Assembly (NCBI GenBank): GCA_964649795.1
Contig: CAZYQY010000002.1
Location: 1-61,659 of the forward strand
Length of the DNA stretch: 61,659 nucleotides
Source: JABMPX01 sp964649795
Lineage (GTDB): Bacteria; Patescibacteriota; Minisyncoccia; Portnoybacterales; UBA2143
Direction of reading: 5' to 3'
Shown: positions 22,274 through 31,223 of the stretch, piece by piece
Layout: the number at the start of each line of letters is the position of its first letter
How positions within the stretch are numbered: the stretch's first letter is position 1
The notes under the pieces: generated by a model
Database searches by the model: none
The model's input: the letters and a program-made list of their open reading frames with translations, nothing else
What the model was told of the DNA's origin: nothing
Made by a program: the position numbers and the translations under genes

Positions 22274-23284
22274 ATGAATCAATGTAAAAAAAATGATAAA
22301 AAACTGAAAATTGCTTGTTTGATTGTCTCTCTTTTAATTATTGTTTTTTCCTTGATTCTTATTCGCCAATTAATTCCATCTTCTTCAATAGAAATTTCCC
22401 ATGATAATAAAAAAGATGAAGGTAAAGTTATTATTAATTCAATTCTGCCTTCTTTGTCAGTTAAAAAAGATGGCCCAAATATGAATGTTTTGGTTCTTGG
22501 TCATCCAGGCCAAGGCTATTCTGGACAAGATTTAACTGATACAATAATCTTAGCTCATCTGGAACCAGCCAATGGAAAAGCCGTCTTGATTTCTCTGCCA
22601 CGTGATTTGTTAGTTAAAATTCCCAATCAAGGCGTTTTAACTAAAATAAATTCTCTTTATGCAAGATGCGGGATTAATTGCCTTAAAGAAAAAATACAAG
22701 AGATTACTGGTATTACTGTTGATCACCATATAATTATTGACTTAGTTGTTGTTAAAGAAGTTATTGAATTAGTCGACGGATTAAATGTTTATGTGCCAAA
22801 AGATATTAATGACCCATATTTCCCTGGACCAAATTATTCTTACCAAACCTTTAATCTTTCAGCTGGCTGGCGCTATTTAGATGGACAAACAACACTTAAA
22901 TATGTCCGCACTCGATATACTTCTCCTAATGGCGATTTTGATAGAATGGCTAGACAGCAGCAAATTATTCAACTTATTAAACAAAAAGTCTTAGCTCTTA
23001 ATCCTCTTTGGGACCTGCCGACTTATTTAAAAATTTTCTATGCGCTTAATGACAATATTAAAACCGACCTTGGCTTGTTGAAAATAAAGTCATTATGGCA
23101 AATAGCTAAAGATATTGGCGCGGACAAAATAATAAGTTTGGTTGTTGACAAGAAAGAAACAAATCTGCTAGTTGGCGGACAAGTAATGTTTGGACAGCAA
23201 AAAGCTTCGGTTGTTTATCCCAAGGCAGGACAAGAGAATTATGATAAAATTAAAGAGTATATTGAAAAAGCAATTAAGGAATAA
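22274..23284 (+). CDS. LytR-CpsA-Psr (LCP) family protein
   Basis: A 336-residue LCP protein: one N-terminal membrane helix (about 13-33) and an extracytoplasmic LCP domain. LCP enzymes attach polymers such as teichoic acid or capsule glycans to peptidoglycan. MNVLVLGHPGQGYSGQDLTDTIILA, ISLPRDLLVKIPNQGVLTKINSLYA and KYVRTRYTSPNGDFDRMARQQQII are the family motifs, with the Arg and Asp residues that bind the polyprenyl pyrophosphate. It is followed by pth after two bases, so the two are co-transcribed. Confidence 0.94.
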   Translation: MNQCKKNDKKLKIACLIVSLLIIVFSLILIRQLIPSSSIEISHDNKKDEGKVIINSILPSLSVKKDGPNMNVLVLGHPGQGYSGQDLTDTIILAHLEPANGKAVLISLPRDLLVKIPNQGVLTKINSLYARCGINCLKEKIQEITGITVDHHIIIDLVVVKEVIELVDGLNVYVPKDINDPYFPGPNYSYQTFNLSAGWRYLDGQTTLKYVRTRYTSPNGDFDRMARQQQIIQLIKQKVLALNPLWDLPTYLKIFYALNDNIKTDLGLLKIKSLWQIAKDIGADKIISLVVDKKETNLLVGGQVMFGQQKASVVYPKAGQENYDKIKEYIEKAIKE

Positions 23285-23286
23285 AT

Positions 23287-23799
23287 ATGAAATTAATAAT
23301 TGGTTTAGGTAACCCAGGAATTAAATATAAAAAAACCCGGCATAACCTCGGATTTCGAGTAATAGGCGAACTTGCTGAAAAATTTCAATCGGCCTTTAAC
23401 GCGGAAATTTCTGAGAAAAGAATTAAGAATCAAAAAATTATCTTAGCCAAACCGCAAACTTTTATGAATAATTCTGGGATGGCTGTAAAATCAATTATAG
23501 ATTATTATAAAATTCCCGTTAAAGATGTTATTGTTATTCATGATGATATTGATTTGCCTTTGGAGGAAATAAAGATTCAGCAAGGACGAGGTTCAGCTGG
23601 ACACAAAGGCGTCCAATCAGTTATTGATTATTTAAACAGTAAAGATTTTATTAGAATGCGAATAGGAATTAGGCCTGATAACGAAGATGAAATAATTAAT
23701 ACGGAAAAATTTGTTCTTCAAAAATTTACTTCAGAAGAAGAAAAGATTATTCAAAAGATAATAAAAAAGGCCACTGATTTAATTACAGCGGCCCTCTAA
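23287..23799 (+). CDS. pth: Peptidyl-tRNA hydrolase
   Basis: Releases tRNA from peptidyl-tRNA that dropped off the ribosome. GLGNPGIKYKKTRHNLGF holds Asn10 and the catalytic His19; KPQTFMNNSG and VIHDDIDLPLEEIKIQQGRGSAGHKGVQSVI hold the other conserved residues. Length 170 is slightly short. It converges with the 64-aa gene, whose stop codon is two bases away. Confidence 0.96.
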   Translation: MKLIIGLGNPGIKYKKTRHNLGFRVIGELAEKFQSAFNAEISEKRIKNQKIILAKPQTFMNNSGMAVKSIIDYYKIPVKDVIVIHDDIDLPLEEIKIQQGRGSAGHKGVQSVIDYLNSKDFIRMRIGIRPDNEDEIINTEKFVLQKFTSEEEKIIQKIIKKATDLITAAL

Positions 23800-23800
23800 G

Positions 23801-23995
23801 TTAGGAACGATTGCGCAAGAACTTGCCAACGGCAACTAGAGAAAAAATCCCTAATCCGAACAAAGCCACCAGAAGTCCTTCGGTAAACGCCTCTGGAGAA
23901 GAATCAACCTCTATATGGCCAACTCCTCCCAGAACTAATAAAAACCCGATAATTCCGAAAATTGATCCTATTGTATCTACAAATTTCTTTTTCAT
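23801..23995 (-). CDS. Small membrane protein (64 aa), unknown
   Basis: Not recognised. Two hydrophobic segments (about 10-25, GSIFGIIGFLLVLGGVG, and 42-57, GLLVALFGLGIFSLVAVG) are joined by an acidic loop, and the C-terminus is basic. TAGGAGGA lies six bases before the ATG at 23995, a good ribosome-binding site, which is the main reason to accept this strand over the opposite 66-codon frame. It converges with pth. Confidence 0.65.
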   Translation of the reverse strand: MKKKFVDTIGSIFGIIGFLLVLGGVGHIEVDSSPEAFTEGLLVALFGLGIFSLVAVGKFLRNRS

Positions 23996-24024
23996 CCTTT
24001 TCCTCCTATAAAAAAGAACTTATT

Positions 24025-24160
24025 TTAACCTTCATCAGCCTACCTAGGAGTGCTGGAAATAAATTCACAAAAGCAAACCATCTCCAATCTTTATGCCTAA
24101 CCGAACATTAGGAGGGATTGCCCGATATAAGCGACTCTCTAGGCAGGCTGATAAAGGTTA
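24025..24160. ncRNA. Candidate structured RNA between the 64-aa gene and dprA
   Basis: The segment is bounded by a long imperfect inverted repeat (24025-24050 with 24135-24160; about 24 of 26 positions pair, with one extra base). Inside, CCTAA / TTAGG and CAATC / GATTG form nested hairpins near 24086-24119. The result is a closed, multi-branched shape of about 136 nt in a gap with no gene. I cannot match it to SRP RNA, RNase P RNA, 6S RNA or a riboswitch class I know. It could equally be a palindromic repeat element or part of the dprA leader. Confidence 0.45.
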
Positions 24161-24183
24161 AAAACTATCCCTATTATAACAAA

Positions 24184-25074
24184 ATGACAGAATTTGTCAA
24201 CCCCAAAGCTAAATATTATAACGCTTTTAATTTAATTGGCGGGATCGGACCTGTTGGTTTTAAGAAAATCCTGACATATTTTAATTCTCTTGATAATGCC
24301 TGGTCAGCTGAAATTAAAGAATTCAAAAAAGCTGGCTTAACTGAATTTGTTATTGAGCAAATTAGGGGAAAACGTCCTAAAATTAATCCTGATTGGGAAA
24401 TGGAAAAATTAGACAAGCAAGGAATTAATTTAATTACTACCCAGGACAAAGATTATCCCAAATTACTCAAAGAAATCTATGCTCCTCCAGCTACACTTTA
24501 TATCCGCGGCCATTTTGAATCAACCGATAAATATTTTGGTATTGTTGGCACTAGAAAACTTTCTGCTTACGGCAGCCAAATAACTCCTTTAATCACAGCT
24601 GACTTAGCTAAATCTGGTTTAACTATTGTTAGCGGATTAGCCAAGGGAATTGATACTATTGCCCATGAAACAGCTCTTAAAACAAATAATCGAACTATTG
24701 CTGTTCTAGGCTCTGGCATAGATAAAACAAGTATTTATCCTTTTATTAACCAAGATCTAGCGGAAAAAATCAGCCAGAACGGAGCAGTTATCAGCGAGTT
24801 TCCAATTGGAACCCAGCCCCTTGCGCAAAATTTTCCTCAACGCAATCGAATTATTTCTGGATTAAGCTTGGGAGTTTTAGTTATTGAAGCGCCTGAAAGA
24901 AGCGGCGCCATGATTACAGCACGAAACGCTTTAGAGCAAAATAGAGATGTATTTGCTATTCCTGGTCCTATTATTTCTAAAAATTCTTTTGGCCCTAATA
25001 ACTTAATAAAAATGGGGGCTAAATTGGTGAGCCAAGCTGAAGATATTTTAGAAGAACTTAATTTAAATTTTTAA
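24184..25074 (+). CDS. dprA: DNA-processing protein DprA
   Basis: DprA loads RecA on incoming single-stranded DNA during transformation. An N-terminal HhH-like part (AFNLIGGIGPVGFKKIL) precedes the Rossmann domain: YFGIVGTRKLSAYGSQ, IVSGLAKGIDTIAHETAL, AVLGSGIDKTSIYP, ISEFPIGTQPLAQNFPQRNRIISGL and VFAIPGPI. The start is ATG at 24184; an upstream TTG at 24118 would place 22 residues inside the structured element and is rejected. No winged-helix C-terminal domain is present (296 residues). It is followed by topA after two bases, the common dprA-topA pairing, and belongs functionally with comEC. Confidence 0.96.
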   Translation: MTEFVNPKAKYYNAFNLIGGIGPVGFKKILTYFNSLDNAWSAEIKEFKKAGLTEFVIEQIRGKRPKINPDWEMEKLDKQGINLITTQDKDYPKLLKEIYAPPATLYIRGHFESTDKYFGIVGTRKLSAYGSQITPLITADLAKSGLTIVSGLAKGIDTIAHETALKTNNRTIAVLGSGIDKTSIYPFINQDLAEKISQNGAVISEFPIGTQPLAQNFPQRNRIISGLSLGVLVIEAPERSGAMITARNALEQNRDVFAIPGPIISKNSFGPNNLIKMGAKLVSQAEDILEELNLNF

Positions 25075-25076
25075 TC

Positions 25077-27269
25077 ATGAATCTTATTATAGTAGAGAGT
25101 CCAACAAAGGCAAAAACAATTAGTAAATTTATTGGCAAGAATTATAAAATTCTGTCTTCTTATGGTCATATTCGCGATTTGCCTAAAAAAAATATTGGCA
25201 TTGATATTGAACATAATTTCAAGCCAGAATACGTTATTCCAGATAAAGCAGGAAAGATTGTTAAAGAATTAAAGCAGGTCAGCAAAAAAGCAGATTTGGT
25301 TATTCTGGCTACTGATGAAGATAGAGAAGGAGAAGCTATTGCCTGGCATATTGCCCAAATTTTAAAACTGGATAAAAAAGATTATCAAAGAATCGCTTTT
25401 CATGAAATAACAAAAAAAGCCATTGAACAAGCGCTGGAAAATCCAAGAAAGATAAATATGAACTTAGTTGATGCCCAGCAAGCTAGACGGATTTTGGACA
25501 GATTAGTAGGATATAAGCTATCGCCTTTTTTATGGAAAAAAGTAATGAGAGGACTATCAGCAGGACGTGTTCAATCAGTAACTGTTCGTTTAATTGTTGA
25601 CCGAGAAAGAGAAATTAAAGATTTTAAGCCAGATGAATATTGGACAATTGTTGCTTCTTTGATCAAAATCAAAAATAATCAAGAAAAAATTGAATCTAAA
25701 TTAATAAAGATAAATAATAAAAGACTATCTAAGCTTGGAATAAAGACAAAGCAAGAAGCAGACAAAATATTAAAAGATTTAAAAGAAGCAGAATACAAAG
25801 TAATTGATATTAAGAAAAAAGAAGTCCAAAAACATCCGGGGCCGCCATTTACCACCAGCACCCTTCAACAAGAAGCATCCCGCAAATTAGGTTTTTCTGC
25901 CAAACAGACAATGTCTATTGCTCAACGGCTTTATGAAGGTGGTCATATTACTTATCATCGAACTGATTCTTTAAATCTTTCGAACGAAGCATTGAATGTG
26001 GCTAAAAAATTTATTGAAAAAGAATTTGGCAAAAAATATGCTTTAAATGCTCATCGATTTTACAAAAATAAATCCAAAGGCGCTCAAGAAGCGCATGAAG
26101 CAATTAGACCAACTCAACCTGACTGCATTCCGGGCAAAATCAAACAACATTTAGATTCAAGTCAATACAGGCTTTACAATTTAATCTGGCAAAGGTTTAT
26201 TGCCTGTCAAATGGCATCAGCTATTTTAGATGCTACAACTGTTGATATTTCAGCTTTTGAAAATTATATTTTCCGGGCAACTGGTTCAACAATTAAATTT
26301 GACGGCTTTCTTAAGGTTTATTCGGCTAAATTAAAAGAATTTATAATTCCTCCTCTGGCCAAAGAAGAAATGTTAAAATTAATAAAGCTTATTCCAGAAC
26401 AACATTTTACTGAAGGGCCAGCTCGTTATAATGAGGCCTCTTTAATAAAGACCTTAGAAGATTACGGCATTGGTCGTCCTTCAACATATGCTCCGATTAT
26501 CAGCACAATTCAAGAACGCGGATATACTGAAAAAGATGAACAAAAAAGATTTATCCCGACTGAAATAGGATTCATTGTCATTGATATGCTTAAGGAAAAC
26601 TTTCCACAAATCGTTGATACTAAATTTACTGCTTATTTAGAAAAAGATCTTGATAAAATTGCTGATAACCGCCAGGATTGGTTAAGTGTGCTCCAAAAAT
26701 TTTATAAACCATTTAATGAAAATCTTCTTAAGAAATACAAAGATGTGGAAAAGAAAAAATTAGAAGAACCAACTGATAAAAAATGCCCTAAATGTAATAG
26801 TTCTTTAGTTATTAAATTAGGCCGCTTTGGCAAGTTTTTAGCCTGTTCTAATTTTCCTGAATGCAAATACACTGAACCATTAGGAGAAGACAAAGAACTT
26901 AAAGAGAAATATAAAGACATTGTCTGCGATAAATGCGGCGGTGCCATGATAATAAAACACGGAAGATTTGGGCCATTTTTAGCTTGCAGTAATTATCCTA
27001 AATGCAAAAACATTAAACCAATTGTAAAATCTACAGGCGTCCAATGTCCAAAATGTTTTGAAGGAGAATTAATTGAAAGAAAAACCAAAAAGGGCAAAAT
27101 TTTTTATTCATGTTCTAGATATCCAAAATGCGATTTTGCTTTATGGGATAAACCGATTAATGAAAAATGTCCTAAATGCGGCTCTTTGTTGGTTGAGAAA
27201 AAAAATAAGCAGATTAAATGCAGCAACAAAGAATGCGACTATAAGAAAAAATCTTTAGGAAAAAAATAA
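25077..27269 (+). CDS. topA: DNA topoisomerase I
   Basis: Type IA topoisomerase that relaxes negative supercoils. The Toprim domain begins LIIVESPTKAKTI and includes ATDEDREGEAIAWH. The active-site tyrosine is Tyr293 in ITYHRTDSLNLS (usually YMRTD or YHRTD). AGRVQSVTVRLIVDRE and IGRPSTYAPII are conserved. Four C-terminal zinc ribbons with CPKC- or CDKC-type pairs (from about residue 568 on) bind DNA. Length 730 is normal. It is downstream of dprA and eleven bases before the RelA/SpoT gene, so one transcript is likely. Confidence 0.97.
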   Translation: MNLIIVESPTKAKTISKFIGKNYKILSSYGHIRDLPKKNIGIDIEHNFKPEYVIPDKAGKIVKELKQVSKKADLVILATDEDREGEAIAWHIAQILKLDKKDYQRIAFHEITKKAIEQALENPRKINMNLVDAQQARRILDRLVGYKLSPFLWKKVMRGLSAGRVQSVTVRLIVDREREIKDFKPDEYWTIVASLIKIKNNQEKIESKLIKINNKRLSKLGIKTKQEADKILKDLKEAEYKVIDIKKKEVQKHPGPPFTTSTLQQEASRKLGFSAKQTMSIAQRLYEGGHITYHRTDSLNLSNEALNVAKKFIEKEFGKKYALNAHRFYKNKSKGAQEAHEAIRPTQPDCIPGKIKQHLDSSQYRLYNLIWQRFIACQMASAILDATTVDISAFENYIFRATGSTIKFDGFLKVYSAKLKEFIIPPLAKEEMLKLIKLIPEQHFTEGPARYNEASLIKTLEDYGIGRPSTYAPIISTIQERGYTEKDEQKRFIPTEIGFIVIDMLKENFPQIVDTKFTAYLEKDLDKIADNRQDWLSVLQKFYKPFNENLLKKYKDVEKKKLEEPTDKKCPKCNSSLVIKLGRFGKFLACSNFPECKYTEPLGEDKELKEKYKDIVCDKCGGAMIIKHGRFGPFLACSNYPKCKNIKPIVKSTGVQCPKCFEGELIERKTKKGKIFYSCSRYPKCDFALWDKPINEKCPKCGSLLVEKKNKQIKCSNKECDYKKKSLGKK

Positions 27270-27280
27270 CCTTAAATTTA

Positions 27281-28750
27281 ATGGAAATAAAAAAATTCTT
27301 AGAAGAATTAAAAAAAATTAATCCGGAGCTTGATTTTGATTTGATTGAAAAAGCCTGTTTTTTTGCTAAAGAAAATTATCAGGGATTAATTCGGCTCTCT
27401 GGTCAAACTTATCTTGACCACTGTTTGGAGGTTGCGATTGATTTAGCTAAAATAAAATTACATTCAGTCTGTATTGCCACAACCATTCTTCACGAAATAA
27501 TAGAAAGAACAGATATAACTAAAGACCAGCTTAAAAAGAATTTTGGCGAAGAAATAACTTTTTTAGTTGAAGGAGTAACTAATGTTGGTAAAATAGAGCA
27601 TAAAAAAGCCGAGCGCAGTTCAGAAAATCTCCGTAAATTATTTTTAGCCATGGCTCAAGATATACGAGTTGTTATAATCAAGCTTTTTAACCGATTGCAT
27701 GGATTAAGAACTCTTTATGTCTTCTCGTTGGAGAAACAAAAAAGGATATCTTTGGAAACTTTGGATATCTATGCTCCTTTAGCTAATCGGCTTGGGATTG
27801 GCTGGCTTAAAGGCGAATTAGAGGACTTATCTTTTGCCTATGGTTATCCCAAGGAATATCATGACTTAATTAAACAAGTAAAAGATAAATATAGTCAAGG
27901 TAAAGAATATCTAAATAAAATCATTCCTTTTACCAAAAAGATACTAACCAAAAGAGGAATTAAGGTGGTTGAAATCCATGCAAGAACAAAACATTATTAT
28001 AGCTTATACAGAAAACTTAAAAAATATGATATGGATTGGCACAAAATCTATGATTTAGCTGCTATAAGAATTATTGTTCCGGATATTGAAACTTGTTACG
28101 CTGCTTTAGGAATTATACATAAAAAATGGAAGCCGTTAATTGGTCAGATTAAAGATTATATTGCTATACCCAAGCCAAATGGCTATCAATCGCTTCATAC
28201 AACTGTTTTTTGCGAAAAAGGGAAAATTACTGAATTTCAGATTCGTACTTCTGAAATGCATCAAGAAGCTGAATATGGAATTGCTGCTCACTGGCGATAT
28301 AGCGAGAAAAAAGGAATTAGAGATTATATTGAAAAGAAAATATTAGGCAAGAAACCGGAAAAAGAGCTTAAAAAAGAATTAATCTGGGTAAAACAGCTTC
28401 AAGAATGGCAAAAAGAGAAATCATCTTCATCTCAAGATTTTCTTGACTCTCTAAAAATTGATTTTTTAAAAGATCGTATTTTCGTTTTTACTCCTAAAGG
28501 AGATGTTATTGATTTGCCTGAAGGAAGCACATCTATAGATTTTGCCTATCAAATCCATACTGATATCGGACATCAATGCGCTGGCGTTAAAATTGACGGT
28601 AAATTAAGCTCATTATCTGAACCATTGCGAAATGGACAAATAGTGGAAATTGTTATCCAAAAAAACAAAAAGCCAAATAGAGATTGGCTTAAATTTGCTA
28701 AAACAACACAGGCAAAAAATAGAATTAGCGCCTGGTTTAGGAAAAATTAG
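27281..28750 (+). CDS. RelA/SpoT-type (p)ppGpp synthetase with degenerate hydrolase site
   Basis: A 489-residue stringent-response enzyme. The N-terminal HD domain has His47 (TYLDHCLEV), but the catalytic HDxxED is HEIIERT (71-77), so the key Asp and the second acidic residue are replaced. The synthetase domain looks intact: RTKHYYSLYRKLKKY, KIYDLAAIRIIV, YIAIPKPNGYQSLHTTV and FQIRTSEMHQEAEYGIAAHW. A TGS domain (DRIFVFTPKGDVIDLPEGSTSIDFAYQIHTDIG) follows. The C-terminal ACT/RRM domain is absent. Synthesis is therefore likely and hydrolysis doubtful. The 3' end overlaps parB by four bases, tail to tail. Confidence 0.92.
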   Translation: MEIKKFLEELKKINPELDFDLIEKACFFAKENYQGLIRLSGQTYLDHCLEVAIDLAKIKLHSVCIATTILHEIIERTDITKDQLKKNFGEEITFLVEGVTNVGKIEHKKAERSSENLRKLFLAMAQDIRVVIIKLFNRLHGLRTLYVFSLEKQKRISLETLDIYAPLANRLGIGWLKGELEDLSFAYGYPKEYHDLIKQVKDKYSQGKEYLNKIIPFTKKILTKRGIKVVEIHARTKHYYSLYRKLKKYDMDWHKIYDLAAIRIIVPDIETCYAALGIIHKKWKPLIGQIKDYIAIPKPNGYQSLHTTVFCEKGKITEFQIRTSEMHQEAEYGIAAHWRYSEKKGIRDYIEKKILGKKPEKELKKELIWVKQLQEWQKEKSSSSQDFLDSLKIDFLKDRIFVFTPKGDVIDLPEGSTSIDFAYQIHTDIGHQCAGVKIDGKLSSLSEPLRNGQIVEIVIQKNKKPNRDWLKFAKTTQAKNRISAWFRKN

Positions 28751-29655
28751 ATTTTCAATAAATAATTAATTATTTTATCTAATTCTTTTTGACTGGCAAA
28801 TTCAATGTTTAAATAATTGTTTCCGCCTCTTTTAATAATACTCACACGATTACCTAAGACCTGGCCAAGGTCTTTTTCTATTTTTATAAAAATCGGATTC
28901 CTTGGACCAACTGTTCTTGGTTTTTTGGGAAGAGATAATTTTCTTGCTTTTTCTTCTGATCGACGAACACTTAGTTTATTTCTAATAATTTCTCTAAAAA
29001 GAGATGATTGAGCATCTGGGCTAGCCATTAAAATAGCCCGTCCATGCCCTTCGCTAATGCGACAAGCTGATATGGCTTTTTGGGCTTCTTTGGGCAAATC
29101 CAATAAGCGCAATGTATTAGTTACTGCTACCCTGGATTTGCCTACTTTCTGGGCAATATCTAAATGTCTTAATTTAAATTCATTGCGAAGCTGTTCAAAA
29201 GCTGCTGCTGCTTCCATTGGATTAAGATCTTCACGCTGGAGATTTTCTACTAATGCTATTTCTAGTTTTTCTTTGGCTGAACTATCTCTAATAATTACTG
29301 GCACTTGAGGCAATTTGGCTATTTGAGCTGCTCGCCATCTCCGTTCTCCTGCAACTAATTCGTATTCTACTTGCCTGCCCCTACTGGTTGATTTCTCGCT
29401 CTTAGTAACAATCAATGGTTGGAGTATCCCATGCTCTTTAATAGAATTTGCCAATTCTTTTAAGGCATCTTGAGAAAAATCACTGCGCGGCTGACGAGAA
29501 TTAGGTTTAATTTTATCAATTTCAATGTTAAAAATACTCTCTTTTTTTGATTTATCCCAATCAGTTATTTTTATTTCTTTATCAGATTGAAAATATTTTC
29601 CAGATTGTTTTTTAGGTATTAAAGATCGTAATCCTTTACCAAGCGATTGTTTCAT
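28747..29655 (-). CDS. parB: Chromosome-partitioning protein ParB
   Basis: CTPase and DNA-binding clamp that loads on parS sites. A basic N-terminal tail (SLGKGLRSLIPKK) is the ParA-interacting motif. The CTP-binding motif is ELVAGERRWRAAQIA; ALVENLQREDLNPMEAAAAF and the HTH (LRHLDIAQKVGKSRVAVTNTLRLLDLP) follow. The C-terminal dimerisation domain is short. Length 302 is normal. It lies ten bases after parA. I saw no obvious parS palindrome in the window. Confidence 0.97.
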   Translation of the reverse strand: MKQSLGKGLRSLIPKKQSGKYFQSDKEIKITDWDKSKKESIFNIEIDKIKPNSRQPRSDFSQDALKELANSIKEHGILQPLIVTKSEKSTSRGRQVEYELVAGERRWRAAQIAKLPQVPVIIRDSSAKEKLEIALVENLQREDLNPMEAAAAFEQLRNEFKLRHLDIAQKVGKSRVAVTNTLRLLDLPKEAQKAISACRISEGHGRAILMASPDAQSSLFREIIRNKLSVRRSEEKARKLSLPKKPRTVGPRNPIFIKIEKDLGQVLGNRVSIIKRGGNNYLNIEFASQKELDKIINYLLKI

Positions 29656-29665
29656 GATTTTGTTT

Positions 29666-30430
29666 TTATTTATCTAATTTAATAATTTCTTTGGCTAATT
29701 CACGATATGCCTTAGCTCCTTTAGAATGTGAATTATATTGTAAAATTGACTGGCCAAAACTTGGTGCTTCAGCCAATTTAACACATCTTGGAATAATTGT
29801 TTCAAAAACATAACCGGCAAAATTTCTTTCTATTTCTTTACGTACCTGGCGAGAGAGCCGGTTGCGACGGTCATACATAGTTAGTAAGGCGCCTTTAATT
29901 TTTGTCTGGCTGCCTAAATTATCTTGAACTAATTCAACTGTTTTTAAAAGTTGGCCTAATCCTTCTAAAGCATAATATTCGCATTGTACTGGAATAATAA
30001 TTTCATCAGCAGCTACCAAGCCATTAATTGTTAAAAGCCCTAAACTGGGAGGGCAGTCAACTAAAATATAGTCATAATTAGTTCTAATCCTACCAAGCAA
30101 TTCATGGAGTTTAAATTCACGATTATTTTGAGGAACCAATTCTACAGTTGCGCCAGCTAAATCAGAAGTAGAAGGCATAACATCATAACCAAAAAGATTT
30201 GTTTTACGGATAATTTCTTCGGGCAAAATGCCTCCTATTAAAGAATGGTATAAACTTAAAGGAACTGTCTGCGGATTAATACCAATCCCAGAAGTAGCAT
30301 TTGCCTGCGGATCAATATCAACTAAAAGAACATACTTGCCCATAGCAGCTAAATAACTTGCCAAATTTATTGCCGATGTGCTCTTTCCTACACCACCTTT
30401 TTGATTGACTAAACTCACAATTTGAGCCAT
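29666..30430 (-). CDS. parA: Chromosome-partitioning ATPase ParA
   Basis: Deviant-Walker ATPase that moves ParB-bound DNA over the nucleoid. NQKGGVGKSTSAINL gives the deviant Walker A with the signature lysine at residue 11. VDIDPQANATSGIG and VDCPPSLGLLTING are Walker A' and B. No N-terminal HTH is present, so it is a chromosomal (Soj-type) ParA. Length 254 is normal. It is transcribed with parB from a good promoter. Confidence 0.97.
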   Translation of the reverse strand: MAQIVSLVNQKGGVGKSTSAINLASYLAAMGKYVLLVDIDPQANATSGIGINPQTVPLSLYHSLIGGILPEEIIRKTNLFGYDVMPSTSDLAGATVELVPQNNREFKLHELLGRIRTNYDYILVDCPPSLGLLTINGLVAADEIIIPVQCEYYALEGLGQLLKTVELVQDNLGSQTKIKGALLTMYDRRNRLSRQVRKEIERNFAGYVFETIIPRCVKLAEAPSFGQSILQYNSHSKGAKAYRELAKEIIKLDK

Positions 30431-30438
30431 ATAATCTT

Positions 30439-30467
30439 ATTATACATCATCTTCCAATTGACAACAA
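30439..30467 (-). promoter_or_regulatory. Promoter of parAB
   Basis: Minus strand TTGTTG (30462-30467), 17-base spacer, TATAAT (30439-30444), eight bases before the parA ATG. Confidence 0.7.
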
Positions 30468-30494
30468 GTGGATTTTAAGAGAAAATACTAATAG

Positions 30495-30581
30495 GCCGAC
30501 GTGGCGGAACTGGCCTACGCGTACGACTCAAAATCGTATGGGCGCAAGCCCTTGTGGGTTCGAATCCCACCGTCGGCACCA
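30495..30581 (+). tRNA. tRNA-Leu (anticodon CAA)
   Basis: A class II tRNA of 87 bases. The acceptor GCCGACG pairs with CGTCGGC; the anticodon stem TACGA/TCGTA encloses loop CTCAAAA, giving CAA (reads TTG). A long variable arm (GGGCGCAAGCCC) and T arm GTGGGTTCGAATCCCAC are present. The 3' ACCA is encoded, in contrast to tRNA-Arg here. Confidence 0.96.
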
Positions 30582-30583
30582 AG

Positions 30584-31222
30584 TTATCTAAACAACTTAT
30601 CAAGTTCTTTTTTACTTACTGGGCCTACTCGAGTAATTTTAGGCTTTAGACCTGTTAAGTCCAAAACAGTTGAAGGAAGTTTTTTTAATAAATCTCCTGC
30701 GTCTAAAATTAAATCAGGTCGAGGATGCGCTTTTATAAAAATTTTAATAACTTCTCTAGCAGAACTTAATGGCGGTTCGCCAGAAAAATTAGCTGAGGTG
30801 ACTGTAATTGGTTTTTCTAAATGCTCCATTAAAGCTTGCGTGAATAAACAATTCGGTATTCTCAAGCCAATGGTTCTTTTACCAGCAGTTAAAATATCAG
30901 GGACAATGTCTCTTTTTTCTAAAATTACAGTTACTGGTCCAGGCCAAATTTCTTCTAAGATTTTTTCTTTTTCTCTGTTAATAAAAGATAGCGTCTTAGC
31001 CATAGCAATATCACGAATCATTACTGGTACTGGCTTTGTCTCAGGCCTTTTTTTAATTTTAAAAAGCCGTTCAATATTATATTTATCTAAAGCATTGACT
31101 CCCAATCCATAAACAGTGTCAGTCGGGTATACAATACTTCCATTTCTTTGAATAACCCCTGCTGCTATTTCAATAATCCTGCTGTCTAATTCGTCAGATA
31201 AATTAAATTTAATAATTTCCAT
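30584..31222 (-). CDS. Threonylcarbamoyl-AMP synthase (Sua5/YrdC)
   Basis: Makes threonylcarbamoyl-AMP from threonine, bicarbonate and ATP, the first step of t6A modification of tRNA. GSIVYPTDTVYGLGVNA, LFKIKKRPETKPVPVMI and PITVTSANFSGEPP are the family motifs. At 212 residues it is the short YrdC type without the Sua5 C-terminal domain. The pathway partner TsaE is encoded at 53986. It follows leuS by one base. Confidence 0.95.
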   Translation of the reverse strand: MEIIKFNLSDELDSRIIEIAAGVIQRNGSIVYPTDTVYGLGVNALDKYNIERLFKIKKRPETKPVPVMIRDIAMAKTLSFINREKEKILEEIWPGPVTVILEKRDIVPDILTAGKRTIGLRIPNCLFTQALMEHLEKPITVTSANFSGEPPLSSAREVIKIFIKAHPRPDLILDAGDLLKKLPSTVLDLTGLKPKITRVGPVSKKELDKLFR

Positions 31223-31223
31223 G

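Noticed and set aside
24118..24183. Upstream TTG start extending dprA by 22 residues
   Set aside because: The extension lies in the inverted-repeat element, and the conserved DprA N-terminus begins after ATG 24184.
28747..30430. parS sites or replication origin near parAB
   Set aside because: No TGTTTCACGTGAAACA-like palindrome was found, and dnaA, gidA or rpmH are absent from the window.
30501..31112. 203-codon plus-strand open frame opposite the Sua5/YrdC gene
   Set aside because: It begins inside tRNA-Leu and is antisense to a gene with clear family motifs; the translation has no recognisable pattern.
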